A DNA stretch of 64,000 bases, taken from assembly GCF_002115745.1 (NCBI RefSeq), contig NZ_JFKB01000003.1:62001-126000 (forward strand), written 5' to 3'. Made by a program: the position numbers and the translations under genes. The notes under the pieces are model-generated. The model had not been told where the DNA came from. It saw only the letters and a list, made by a program, of their open reading frames with translations, and made no database searches. This document shows positions 46,162-54,429 of this stretch, one piece after another; within the stretch, counting starts at the first letter, position 1, and the number at the start of each line of letters is the position of its first letter. This DNA comes from Thalassospira alkalitolerans. GTDB lineage: Bacteria > Pseudomonadota > Alphaproteobacteria > Rhodospirillales > Thalassospiraceae.

Positions 46162-46224
46162 GGTCGGTTAAACGGGGCCGGGGTACATAAATGATGCCCT
46201 AACCCGGTGGGAGGAAGTGCGTAT

Positions 46225-46300
46225 CGGGCCAAAACTCAACCAAGCCGCTCGATTATATCGGTGCGATATTGGCCGGCCGGCTTGGCTGAGTCTTGGCCCG
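46225..46300 (+). repeat. Large stem-loop between permease 2 and the BmpA gene
   Basis: The 23-base arms 46225-46247 and 46278-46300 are complementary at 21 positions (two A-C mismatches). A smaller hairpin, ATATCG-GTG-CGATAT (46255-46269), sits within the 30-base loop. The structure starts 63 bases after permease 2. No T tract follows, so it is not a standard terminator; an RNA processing or stabilising element that raises binding-protein mRNA, or a regulatory leader, would fit. Confidence 0.6.
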
Positions 46301-46315
46301 TCTAAGAACACGTCA

Positions 46316-46347
46316 TTGATTGCGTACAGGATTGTGTTTAAATCCTG
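46316..46347 (+). promoter_or_regulatory. Possible promoter and operator before the BmpA gene
   Basis: TTGATT, a 17-base spacer and TAAATC resemble a weak sigma-70 promoter. CAGGATT (46327-46333) and AATCCTG (46341-46347) form a perfect 7-bp inverted repeat overlapping the -10 region, suggesting a repressor site. The start of the BmpA gene lies 29 bases further on. Confidence 0.45.
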
Positions 46348-46375
46348 ATCAGGTGATTTACAGGGAGACCAAATA

Positions 46376-47458
46376 ATGAATGCAAACCTCGTGAAGCGCA
46401 CGCTTGCCGCCGTTGTGGCAACCGGTGCACTTGCTTTTGGTATGGGTGCTGCCCAGGCCGAAGACGTCAAAGCCGGCTTTGTCTATGTCGGTCCGATCGG
46501 TGACCATGGTTGGTCCTATCGTCACGACATCGGTCGTCAGGCGATTGAAGCCGCCCTTGGCGATAAAGTAACCACCAGCTATGTCGAAAGCGTTCCGGAA
46601 GGTGCCGATGCCGAGCGTGTGATCCGTCAGTTGGCCCAGACCGGCCATAACCTGATTTTCACCACCTCTTTCGGTTTCATGAACCCGACGCTTAAAGTCG
46701 CCAAACAGTTCCCGAATGTTAAATTCGAACACGCGACCGGCTTTAAACGCGACGCCAATGTTTCGACCTATGCCGCACGCTTTTACGAAGGCCGTTATGT
46801 TGCCGGTGTGATTGCCGGTAAAATGACGAAATCAAACATTGTTGGTTATGTCGGTTCGTTCCCGATCCCGGAAGTGGTGCGTGGCATCAATTCGTTCATG
46901 CTGGGCGCTTGGTCGGTTAACCCGGATGTCAAAGTCAAAATCGTTTGGGCCAACACCTGGTATGATCCGGGCAAGGAAGGCGATGCTGCCAAGGCCCTGA
47001 TCGATCAGGGGGCTGACATCATGGTTCAGCATACTGACAGCCCGGCCCCGCTGCAGGTTGCTGAAAATCGTGGCATCGTTGGTTTTGGTCAGGCATCTGA
47101 CATGATCAAATTTGCCCCGAAAGCACAGTTGACGGCGATTGTTGACCACTGGGACGAATACTATGTTTCGCGTGCCAAGGCTGTTCTGGATGGGACTTGG
47201 GAATCAACCGACACCTGGGGGGGGATCGCATCGGGTATGGTTGATCTTGCACCTTACACCAACATGCCTGACGACGTGAAAGCACTGGCCGAGGAAACCG
47301 AAGCCAAGATCGCATCGGGTGAACTGCACCCGTTCGCAGGCCCGATCTATGATCAGGCTGGCGAGTTGCGTATCAAGGAAGGCGAAGATGCGCCGGATGG
47401 CATGCTGCTTGGCATGGATTGGTACATCAAAGGCATTGATGCCGAATTGCCGAAGTAA
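46376..47458 (+). CDS. BmpA/PnrA-family nucleoside-binding lipoprotein-like protein
   Basis: 360 residues, GGGAGA before the ATG. Signal peptide ends near AQA-ED and lacks a lipobox, so it is a free periplasmic protein. BMP domain features: AGFVYVGPIGDHGWSYRHDIGRQ, VESVPEGADAERVIRQLA, FTTSFGFMNP, EGRYVAGVIAGKMTKSN, VGSFPIPEVVRGINSF and VQHTDSPAPLQ. The family binds purine nucleosides or, in purine-degrading proteobacteria, related purine compounds. It completes the ABC importer. Confidence 0.93.
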   Translation: MNANLVKRTLAAVVATGALAFGMGAAQAEDVKAGFVYVGPIGDHGWSYRHDIGRQAIEAALGDKVTTSYVESVPEGADAERVIRQLAQTGHNLIFTTSFGFMNPTLKVAKQFPNVKFEHATGFKRDANVSTYAARFYEGRYVAGVIAGKMTKSNIVGYVGSFPIPEVVRGINSFMLGAWSVNPDVKVKIVWANTWYDPGKEGDAAKALIDQGADIMVQHTDSPAPLQVAENRGIVGFGQASDMIKFAPKAQLTAIVDHWDEYYVSRAKAVLDGTWESTDTWGGIASGMVDLAPYTNMPDDVKALAEETEAKIASGELHPFAGPIYDQAGELRIKEGEDAPDGMLLGMDWYIKGIDAELPK

Positions 47459-47494
47459 TTCGGATTTCCGGTTTATTCAGGCCGGTTGATTTTG

Positions 47495-47525
47495 GCCCCG
47501 TGCGTTAAGTCGCGCGGGGCTTTTT
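47495..47525 (+). terminator. Terminator after the BmpA gene
   Basis: GCCCCGTGCG pairs with CGCGCGGGGC (one G-T pair), six-base loop, followed by TTTTT. Confidence 0.9.
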
Positions 47526-47528
47526 GTT

Positions 47529-47915
47529 TCAGACGTCCTTGGCAACGGTTGTTTCCGGATCGCCCGGACGAATGCGTTTGGGGCTTTCTTCTTCGTGTTC
47601 GTAAACGATCATTTCTGTTTTGGGGTGTCGCAGGGCGTAAAGGACCGCGCGCCAGGATTTTAGTTTAATCTTGTGCGAGCGTGCCTTCCCGGCCCAGCGT
47701 TCACGGAACAGTTCCATATCCTCGCGGCGGGAAAAATAGATCATCATATCAACAACCGGGGCGGTTTGGCCGGACCGGGGCAGTTCGATATTGCGAATGC
47801 CCATGGTCCATCTATCGCTGCGGATGTTTTTGTCCAACCAGTCGAGCACATTTTGCGCTGATTGCTTTTCGTGGATCACCACGCGATAGGGAAAGTTCCG
47901 AAGATCTTTTGGCAT
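47529..47915 (-). CDS. Conserved hypothetical protein
   Basis: 128 residues from ATG 47915 with GGGGGA upstream. No family recognised. Visible: N-terminal FPYRVVIHEKQSAQNVLDWLDKNI, a central 'MMIYFSRREDMELFRERWAGKA' with alternating strand and helix, then a polar tail (EESPKRIRPGDPET). Compact, cytoplasmic, no cysteine. Probably a small alpha/beta protein. It is convergent with the BmpA gene and divergent from the LuxR-type gene. Confidence 0.72.
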   Translation of the reverse strand: MPKDLRNFPYRVVIHEKQSAQNVLDWLDKNIRSDRWTMGIRNIELPRSGQTAPVVDMMIYFSRREDMELFRERWAGKARSHKIKLKSWRAVLYALRHPKTEMIVYEHEEESPKRIRPGDPETTVAKDV

Positions 47916-48051
47916 ATGTCCCCCAAAGACAGGTGTTCCCGGTTGGGCAATGATACATGAAGCTACTTTAAAAGATGTGTAAATCCTTGGTCTTTGAATT
48001 TGAAAGGTTTATCAATTTTAAAGATGAATGAAAACAAGGGGGAATGGCGCG

Positions 48052-49248
48052 TTGAAAACCATGGAAAATGAATTCAGCGTTCTTAACCGGATGATCCCGG
48101 CGCTGTATGAAGCGGCCATTTCGCCCGAATTGTGGAAAGATCAACTTGATTGGTTAACCCCGATATTGGGAAGCCAAAATATAGTTTTGTTGCGTATTGA
48201 AAATATCCGGCCTGAAATCTCTGATTATTCGTTCCATGCTAACAGCTGGATCACGCCGGAAATGGTGGGGGAATATCTTCGTCTCGGGTTGAACCACAAT
48301 GATGGATCTGCCTATTTCCACCAGCTTGATCTTTACGAGTTTTCAATCGGTGACGAGATGCGCCATCGCAATGGGGATATGTCGCCATCGCGCTTTTATC
48401 CCTGGCTTGAGGAAGCCACAGGCTGCAATCGGGCGGCAGGAATGTGTCTGTTAAAGGAACCGTCTGGATATGACATCCTGACTACTCATTATCGCGATGA
48501 TGGCCCTTTTGTTCCGGATGAAGCCGCTCGCATGCTGCGCATTGTTGGTCCGCATTTGACAAAGGTTCTGGAAATGAACCGACCGGTCAATCTTTTGCGG
48601 CACCGCTATGGTGGGTTTCTTGATGTGTTGGATCGGTTGCGGATCGGGGTTGGGATTGTGACGGCGGGCTCGGAACTTGTGATTGCCAATGACGAATTCA
48701 ATCGCATCGTTTCGACCGGTGACAGTCTTGTGCTGGGGGCCGGTGCCAGCCTTTCGGCACGTGATGATCATGATGGCCGTCTTTTGCGTGATGCCGTTTT
48801 GAAATTAAGCCGCAAAGATGGTTTGATGACGACGTCTGAAAGTTTGCGACTGAACAGCCGGATCAATGAAAACAGTGCCTATTTGCTTGATCTGTCGCCC
48901 TTGCGTGAAAGTCGCGGGACCTTTGGGGGGCAATTTTCCGGTGTGTTAATTACCGTGGTTGACCCTTTCTGGTACACCGATCTGAATGTCGGTTTGATGC
49001 GGCAACATTATAAACTGACCGCGACCGAGATTGAAATTTTTGACGCTGTCCTACGCGGGTTAAGCAACCGCGATATCGCCGAACATTTGGGCAAGGGGCC
49101 TGAAACCGTCAAATCACAGCTTACCAGCGTATTTCGCAAGACGGGTACGAATGATCGGCTTGAACTTGTGCGTCTTGCGGTTCAACTGATCATTCCCTTG
49201 AACGATGACATGGATACCAAACAGCCAAGGATCAATCGCGGCATATAA
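48052..49248 (+). CDS. LuxR-type transcriptional regulator with N-terminal sensory region
   Basis: 398 residues from TTG 48052, which has GGGGG nine bases upstream; ATG 48061 and ATG 48028 are alternatives. The last 65 residues are a LuxR/GerE helix-turn-helix: LTATEIEIFDAVLRGLSNRDIAEHLGKGPETVKSQLTSVFRKTG. The preceding 330 residues show a PAS-like region around 190-310 (RLRIGVGIVTAGSELVIANDEFNRIV) and otherwise no known domain. No receiver domain, so ligand sensing is expected. Neighbours give no clear target. Confidence 0.85.
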   Translation: MKTMENEFSVLNRMIPALYEAAISPELWKDQLDWLTPILGSQNIVLLRIENIRPEISDYSFHANSWITPEMVGEYLRLGLNHNDGSAYFHQLDLYEFSIGDEMRHRNGDMSPSRFYPWLEEATGCNRAAGMCLLKEPSGYDILTTHYRDDGPFVPDEAARMLRIVGPHLTKVLEMNRPVNLLRHRYGGFLDVLDRLRIGVGIVTAGSELVIANDEFNRIVSTGDSLVLGAGASLSARDDHDGRLLRDAVLKLSRKDGLMTTSESLRLNSRINENSAYLLDLSPLRESRGTFGGQFSGVLITVVDPFWYTDLNVGLMRQHYKLTATEIEIFDAVLRGLSNRDIAEHLGKGPETVKSQLTSVFRKTGTNDRLELVRLAVQLIIPLNDDMDTKQPRINRGI

Positions 49249-49267
49249 GATTTGCGGGTAATTTACG

Positions 49268-49300
49268 ACCCGGTCGATCAGATGGTCGACCGGGTTGTTT
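49268..49300 (+). terminator. Hairpin after the LuxR-type gene
   Basis: ACCCGGTCGA (49268-49277) and TCGACCGGGT (49286-49295) form a perfect 10-bp stem, eight-base loop, followed by TGTTT; a weak T tract but well placed 19 bases after the stop. Confidence 0.6.
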
Positions 49301-49363
49301 GCCGTGCCCCTTTTCGGTGGATTTGGTCTTATTTGATCATCCGCATGGGGATTGGTCTTGGTA

Positions 49364-49975
49364 TCAGCTGGCACCCTGACCAAGGTCGATCACATTGTCT
49401 TCGACAAGGCCGCGCTTTTTGTGGACCTTGGTGTATTTGATCGGCCATTTGTTGTCAGGTGAATAGAACCAGCTGCGTGTGCTTGATCCATCGGTGCAAA
49501 CCACCTCGTAGGTCGGGATGGTTTTGGCGCCGACGGTGACCATTGCAGTACCGGCAACAATGCAATCACGTGTTGCGGACCACGTGTCTTTGCCGTCTGT
49601 GCCTTCGATGTCAAAAGATTCCATCGTGCCGACCTTAAGGGGCCAGATGTCGCCTTTTTTGACAACGGTCTGTGTGCCGCTAGATCCGTCGCAATCTGCC
49701 CATTTGACGTCTGGGCTCATGAAGCCGAGGCCTTCTGATGTGCATCCGGCGGCGCTGCCCTCTGTGATTTCGAAAGCGAAACCATTTGGGCTTTTGGCAG
49801 TAACAGTCAGTGTTTCCTTATCGCCATTGCGATAATAGGTATAAGTATCCCCAACCGCGAGGTCCGGCTTGGCCAGTGACAGCAGGCTGACCTGACTATT
49901 GCGAATGACATTGCTGTTTGTCTGGCAGGCCGCCAGTCCGATCAGGACGGCAAAAGGAATAATCAGTTTCTTCAT
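49364..49975 (-). CDS. Hypothetical outer-membrane lipoprotein
   Basis: 203 residues from ATG 49975 with GGGAGA upstream. Lipoprotein signal MKKLIIPFAVLIGLAAC-QT. The mature domain is beta-rich with four to five cysteines (AAGCTSEG, WADCDGSS, TRDCIVAG, EVVCTDGS) and FYSPDNKWPIKYTKVHKKRGL near the end. No family recognised. It has an unusual leader with two strong hairpins. Confidence 0.75.
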   Translation of the reverse strand: MKKLIIPFAVLIGLAACQTNSNVIRNSQVSLLSLAKPDLAVGDTYTYYRNGDKETLTVTAKSPNGFAFEITEGSAAGCTSEGLGFMSPDVKWADCDGSSGTQTVVKKGDIWPLKVGTMESFDIEGTDGKDTWSATRDCIVAGTAMVTVGAKTIPTYEVVCTDGSSTRSWFYSPDNKWPIKYTKVHKKRGLVEDNVIDLGQGAS

Positions 49976-49996
49976 CAAAGTCTCCCGGGCGTGTAA

Positions 49997-50031
49997 GACC
50001 CGGTCTGCGCTTCCCCCGTGCAGACCGGGTC
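49997..50031 (-). repeat. Perfect 12-bp stem in the lipoprotein leader
   Basis: GACCCGGTCTGC (49997-50008) and GCAGACCGGGTC (50020-50031), 11-base loop. It ends 21 bases before the lipoprotein start on the minus strand, just ahead of the ribosome-binding site. No T tract on either strand. Confidence 0.6.
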
Positions 50032-50071
50032 GGGCATGTTCGTTGTTATTCAATGTTATTTTGAACATCCG

Positions 50072-50095
50072 AACATCCCCCGCATGGGGGATGTT
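50072..50095. repeat. Perfect 10-bp stem with GCAT loop
   Basis: AACATCCCCC (50072-50081) and GGGGGATGTT (50086-50095) around GCAT. It lies in the same leader, 41 bases from the other hairpin, also without a T tract. Confidence 0.6.
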
Positions 50096-50323
50096 GATCG
50101 GGATTTGATGCCAAAAAGGGATGGAATATCAGTGCGTGCCGATGTGTTCCTCAGATGGTTCTTGATAATATTGTTCTAATTTTTAGGCATCCGCTTAGGC
50201 CATGTATCACATGGATATTTTACATTTTTCCTTCGCAGTTATGCCGTTACGTGATATTCCGACACGCAAAATGGCCCTTCTTTGCAGGGCAGATAATCGG
50301 ATAAAATAAATCGGGGACTAAAC

Positions 50324-50857
50324 GTGAGTGAAACGAAAGTCACGGCCAACCCAACCGGCAAGGAACGTCATTTCAAACCGGAAGAACTGATTGTTAGCAA
50401 GACCGATCTTAAAGGTCGGATTATCTATGCCAACGATGTGTTTTTGCGGCTATCGGACTATCGTGAAAAAGACGTGTTGGGCCAGCCGCATTCGATTATT
50501 CGTCACCCTGATATGCCGCGTTGCATCTTTAAGTTGCTGTGGGATGAAATCGCGGCCGGGCACGAGATTTTTGCCTATGTCGTTAACATGTCAAAAAATG
50601 GTGACCATTACTGGGTCCTTGCTCATGTCACGCCCAGTTTTGACCAGAACGGCAAGATTGTTGGTTATCACTCCAACCGTCGCGTTGCCGACCCGAAAGT
50701 CCTTAGAGACAAGATTATTCCGCTTTATGCGGAACTTCGCCAGATCGAGAACAGCACGGCCAACCGCAGGGACGGCATGAATGCCGCCGTCAAGGCGCTG
50801 TCGCAGAAGCTTTCAGATGCCGGTCTGGCATACGATAAATTTATTCAAAGCCTTTAG
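50324..50857 (+). CDS. PAS-domain protein, Aer-like sensory module
   Basis: 177 residues from GTG 50324, GGGGA seven bases upstream. Residues 20-125 form a PAS domain of the aerotaxis type: IVSKTDLKGRIIYANDVFLRLSDY, GQPHSIIRHPDMP, MSKNGDHYWVLAHVTPSFD, close to the N-terminal FAD-binding domain of Aer. The remainder is a short helical tail without membrane or methyl-accepting segments. The next gene, 27 bases on, encodes a soluble chemoreceptor signalling domain, so the two may work as one split receptor. Confidence 0.88.
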   Translation: MSETKVTANPTGKERHFKPEELIVSKTDLKGRIIYANDVFLRLSDYREKDVLGQPHSIIRHPDMPRCIFKLLWDEIAAGHEIFAYVVNMSKNGDHYWVLAHVTPSFDQNGKIVGYHSNRRVADPKVLRDKIIPLYAELRQIENSTANRRDGMNAAVKALSQKLSDAGLAYDKFIQSL

Positions 50858-50884
50858 GGCCGGTTGCAAATTCGAGGGTACAAA

Positions 50885-52060
50885 ATGTCTCTATTTGGTG
50901 GTTCCAGCAAATCGGGTATCAAAAAGGCGCTCAATGTTGTTCTGGCTGCGGCCGAAGGTGATTACGAAGCCCGTATTACCAATGTCGACAGCCATTCAGA
51001 CATGCGCGAACTGTTCATCGCAATCAATCGCTTGATTGACCGCAATGATGCGTTTTTGCGTGAAAGTGCGGCATCAATGGGCGCGGTTTCCGAAAACCGG
51101 TATTATCGCCGGATCGTCGAAACCGGTCTGGTTGGTGCCTATTTGACCTCAGCGCAGAAAATCAATGCGGCAACGTCGTCGATTGAACAAAAGCTGGCTG
51201 GCTTTAATAGTGTTGTTGAAGAATTCAAAAGTGGCTCGTTCGAGGCGGTCGATCAGATCGCCGAGGCCGCAGGCGCGCTTGCCGATGCGTCGGGTGATGC
51301 CAATCGTATTGCCCATGAAACCAGTTCGCGGTCGACCAATGTTGCGGCTGCAGCCCGTCAGACGGCGGCCAATGTATCTGGTGTGTCCGGTGCATCCGAA
51401 GAACTGAACCAATCGATCCGTACCGTTGCCGAACAGGCCCGTGAATCGGTTGAAATTGCCCATCGCGCCAATGGTCTGGCCCAGGAAACCGATGGTCGTA
51501 TCGGTCAGCTTGAAGCGGCTGCTGGTGAAATTGTTGAAGTTGTCAGCTTTATCCGCGATATCGCCGCCCAGACCAATCTTTTGGCGTTGAACGCGACGAT
51601 TGAGGCTGCTCGTGCGGGCGAAGCCGGCAAAGGTTTTGCCGTTGTCGCCAACGAGGTCAAGGGGCTGGCTAACCAGACCAGCAAGGCAACTGAATCGATC
51701 GAGGAAAAAGTTCAGGATATCCAAAGCGCGATTGAGGGCTCGGTTAATTCGATCCGTCAAATCGCATCCGTGATCGATGATCTGGCGGCGCGTGCGGACC
51801 TGATTTCAAACAATGTTGAAACCCAGACCGCACTTTCGACCAATATCACGCGCAATGTCGAGCAGGCATCAAGCGGCGCACAGGAAGTGACCGATCATAT
51901 TACTGTCGTTTCCGAAATGGCCGGTCAGACCGGCGAAGCCGCCGATACCACACGTGACATGGCCGGGCGTCTGGCCAGTGAAGCGGAAAATCTGCGCAAA
52001 CAGTTGGGCGGGTTCCTCGATACGATTGCTGAACTGCTTTATAGCACTGCCCGCAAATAG
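50885..52060 (+). CDS. Soluble methyl-accepting chemotaxis protein
   Basis: 391 residues from ATG 50885 with GAGGG seven bases before. No membrane helix. A short N-terminal part with HAMP-like [16 protein letters not shown] and [17 protein letters not shown] leads into a long coiled coil with the signalling hairpin tip [35 protein letters not shown]-type segment (residues 230-265). It would bind CheA/CheW in the cytoplasm. The preceding PAS gene is the probable sensory partner. Ends in a basic STARK. Confidence 0.93.
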   Translation: MSLFGGSSKSGIKKALNVVLAAAEGDYEARITNVDSHSDMRELFIAINRLIDRNDAFLRESAASMGAVSENRYYRRIVETGLVGAYLTSAQKINAATSSIEQKLAGFNSVVEEFKSGSFEAVDQIAEAAGALADASGDANRIAHETSSRSTNVAAAARQTAANVSGVSGASEELNQSIRTVAEQARESVEIAHRANGLAQETDGRIGQLEAAAGEIVEVVSFIRDIAAQTNLLALNATIEAARAGEAGKGFAVVANEVKGLANQTSKATESIEEKVQDIQSAIEGSVNSIRQIASVIDDLAARADLISNNVETQTALSTNITRNVEQASSGAQEVTDHITVVSEMAGQTGEAADTTRDMAGRLASEAENLRKQLGGFLDTIAELLYSTARK

Positions 52061-52088
52061 GCATATTTGTCGGGGCATGCTTTGGGAT

Positions 52089-52118
52089 AAGGCGATAACG
52101 TTCTTTATCGCCTTTGTC
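52089..52118 (+). terminator. Hairpin between the chemoreceptor and aphA genes
   Basis: AAGGCGATAA and TTATCGCCTT, perfect 10-bp stem with six-base loop, followed by only TGTC. Partial terminator or mRNA end protector, 28 bases after the chemoreceptor stop. Confidence 0.5.
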
Positions 52119-52134
52119 AGAAAGGAAAACGGCT

Positions 52135-53172
52135 ATGCGTGTCTTCTTTAATTCTCGCCATGATGCCCACGAGGGAAATGGCGAAATGCACCATGGTCGG
52201 CTTATTCCATGTTTTGAAAATTCGCGCCGTATGGCGATTATTCGCGATGCGGTGGCCCATGCGGTTCAGGCACAACTGGTTGACCCGATCGATCATGGCA
52301 TGGCACCAATTGCCGCCATTCATGATGCGGATTATCTGGCCTTTCTGGAAAAGGCTTGGGCGGATTGGTCAGCTGCGGGGAACAAGCATGATGCCTTTCC
52401 CTATGTCTGGCCAACGGCGGGTTTTTCCGGTGGTCATCCGGCGCATATCAGTGCACGGCTGGGGCAATATGCTATTTCATCCGATACCCCGATCACGGCG
52501 GGTACTTGGAAGGCAGCCTATTGGGGGGCGCAAACCGTTGTTTCGGCCGCGGATGCGGTTTGGAATGATGGCGAGGCATCCTTTGCCCTGACACGTCCGC
52601 CCGGCCATCATGCCCATGCCAATCGGTATGGCGGTTATTGTTTCCTGAACAACTCGGCGATTGCCGCTCAGCAAATGATTACCAAGGGGGCGAAAAAGGT
52701 CGCAATCCTTGATGTCGACTATCATCACGGCAACGGCACACAGGATATTTTCTATGTCCGCGCCGATGTTTTGACGGTATCGATTCATGCCGATCCCAAA
52801 CATCAATTCCCGTTTTTCATGGGCTATGAAAATGAAACCGGGCGCTTGGACGGACAAGGTGCAAACCTGAACATACCGCTGCCCGGCGGATCGAATTTTG
52901 ATCGCTGGGGATTGGGTTTTGCCAAGGCGATGCAGAAAATCGTCACATGGCAACCCGATGCCTTGGTCATCGCCCTTGGCGTTGATGCCCACGAGGCCGA
53001 AACGCTGTGTGATTTCAAACTGCAAACCGATGATTTCAACCGCGTTGGTCAGATGATCGGACGTCTGGGGTTGAAAACTGTATTTGTTATGGAAGGCGGT
53101 TACGCCCATGACGTGATCGGGTTGAATGTGGCCGCTGTGCTGGGTGGTTATCTGGATGAAGCTAAAAAGTAA
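52135..53172 (+). CDS. aphA: Acetylpolyamine amidohydrolase (class II histone deacetylase family)
   Basis: 345 residues from ATG 52135, AAGGA nine bases upstream. Zinc amidohydrolase core: HDAHEGNGEMHHGRLIPCFENSRR at the start, RPPGHHAHANRYGGYCFLNN, ILDVDYHHGNGTQDIFY with zinc ligands Asp and His, and MEGGYAHDVIGLN. The N-terminal part with ENSRR and MHHG is characteristic of polyamine deacetylases, which remove the acetyl group from acetylputrescine or acetylcadaverine so that they can be used as nitrogen and carbon sources. Confidence 0.9.
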   Translation: MRVFFNSRHDAHEGNGEMHHGRLIPCFENSRRMAIIRDAVAHAVQAQLVDPIDHGMAPIAAIHDADYLAFLEKAWADWSAAGNKHDAFPYVWPTAGFSGGHPAHISARLGQYAISSDTPITAGTWKAAYWGAQTVVSAADAVWNDGEASFALTRPPGHHAHANRYGGYCFLNNSAIAAQQMITKGAKKVAILDVDYHHGNGTQDIFYVRADVLTVSIHADPKHQFPFFMGYENETGRLDGQGANLNIPLPGGSNFDRWGLGFAKAMQKIVTWQPDALVIALGVDAHEAETLCDFKLQTDDFNRVGQMIGRLGLKTVFVMEGGYAHDVIGLNVAAVLGGYLDEAKK

Positions 53173-53247
53173 TACAAATAAATCACCCGGAGATTTGAGG
53201 GCGTATATTTTGTATGAGGATTATGATTGCCTCCAAGTCTTTAGCTT

Positions 53248-54162
53248 TTAGACTTTGTCCCAAGGCGGCGTGCCGCCAAATTCCGATACCAGAAAATCGA
53301 CGAATGCGCGCATGCGGGTTGGAAGATACCGGTTTTCGGGATAAAGCGCGTAAACCGCATGCGATGGCGGCGTATAGTCGGGCAGGACGACTTGTAGCTG
53401 GCCATTTCGAACATATTCCCCGACTTCCCAGTGCGATTTAAGGGCAATGCCGTGCCCGTCAAGGCACCAGCGGGTCAGGACTTCGCCATTGTCGGAATCC
53501 ATCGATCCCGACACCGAAAGGGTCACAGCACCTTCTTCCTTGGCCCCGTTTAGCGTCCATTGATATTGCTGCGATCCGGGAAAGCGTAACAGCAGGCAAT
53601 TGTGATGCAGCAAATCACCCGGTGCTTTGGGCGTGCCTTGACGTTTCAGATAGGCCGGGCTGGCGACAAGCATGCGTTTGTTGGCCGCAAGCTTGCGCAC
53701 GATCAGCGAGCTTTCCTTAAGCTCGGCGATGCGGATCGCCAGATCGACTTTGTCCTGCAAAAGGTCCAGCAACCGATCCGATAAATGCAGCCGAATTTGC
53801 ACATCCGGGTTCTTTTTAACGAATTTCGGAATAATTGGCGCGACATATTTGTTGCCAAACGCCACCGGGCAGGTCAGCGTTACCGGGCCACGCGTGGTGT
53901 TTTTCTGATTGGCGATGGCGTTTTCGGCTTCTTGCATTTCGGCCAGAATGCGCAGGCAGTGGCGATAATAAACATCGCCCTCGGTCGTCAGGCTAACCCG
54001 GCGCGTGGTGCGGTTCAAAAGCCGAACGCCCAGTCGTTCTTCAAGGCGCGCAATGCGGTTTGACACTACAGCGGCCGAATGACGCAATTCGCGCCCGGCA
54101 GCAGACAGATTGCCAAGTTCGGCGACGCGGACAAAAATCTGGATGTCCTCAAAGTCGGACAT
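53248..54162 (-). CDS. LysR-family transcriptional regulator
   Basis: 304 residues from ATG 54162. N-terminal helix-turn-helix FVRVAELGNLSAAGRELRHSAAVVSNRIARLEERLGVRLLNRTTR (7-51), then the CrgA-type effector domain (VTLTCPVAFGNKYVAPIIPKF, HLSDRLLDLLQDKVDLAIRI). Divergent from puuD across 267 bases that hold the palindrome GGAATAATTCC (54327-54337). Its target may be puuD, but many CrgA-type regulators control unlinked genes. Confidence 0.9.
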   Translation of the reverse strand: MSDFEDIQIFVRVAELGNLSAAGRELRHSAAVVSNRIARLEERLGVRLLNRTTRRVSLTTEGDVYYRHCLRILAEMQEAENAIANQKNTTRGPVTLTCPVAFGNKYVAPIIPKFVKKNPDVQIRLHLSDRLLDLLQDKVDLAIRIAELKESSLIVRKLAANKRMLVASPAYLKRQGTPKAPGDLLHHNCLLLRFPGSQQYQWTLNGAKEEGAVTLSVSGSMDSDNGEVLTRWCLDGHGIALKSHWEVGEYVRNGQLQVVLPDYTPPSHAVYALYPENRYLPTRMRAFVDFLVSEFGGTPPWDKV

Positions 54163-54429
54163 GGGGCTGTATGCTCCTGATAGGACGTTCTTGTTTTTGG
54201 GATTCAGAATTCTTCAAATTATCGGCGGCTACTGTGGCATTTTAAAAAATAACTTGAAAGTCATTTCGATTATGCTCGGGTGGTTAATAATAGAGCCGCC
54301 CGGTGCGCTATGTTAGGACTCTGATTGGAATAATTCCGGATTTCGTCGGCCAATCGGCGGTGGAGCCGGCAAAGGGGATGGCAGGGCACGTGAGAGAGTG
54401 CACGCCTTGCAAGACGGAGGTTTCAAAGG

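Larger units (their letters stand above)
49976..50323. other. Divergent region between the lipoprotein gene and the PAS gene
   Basis: 348 bases. Its left third carries two hairpins listed separately. The right part is AT-rich with promoter-like sequence around 50170-50200 and TTTTTAGGC, then GGGGACTAAAC before the PAS start. A direct repeat GAACATCC occurs twice in tandem at 50063-50078. Confidence 0.5.
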
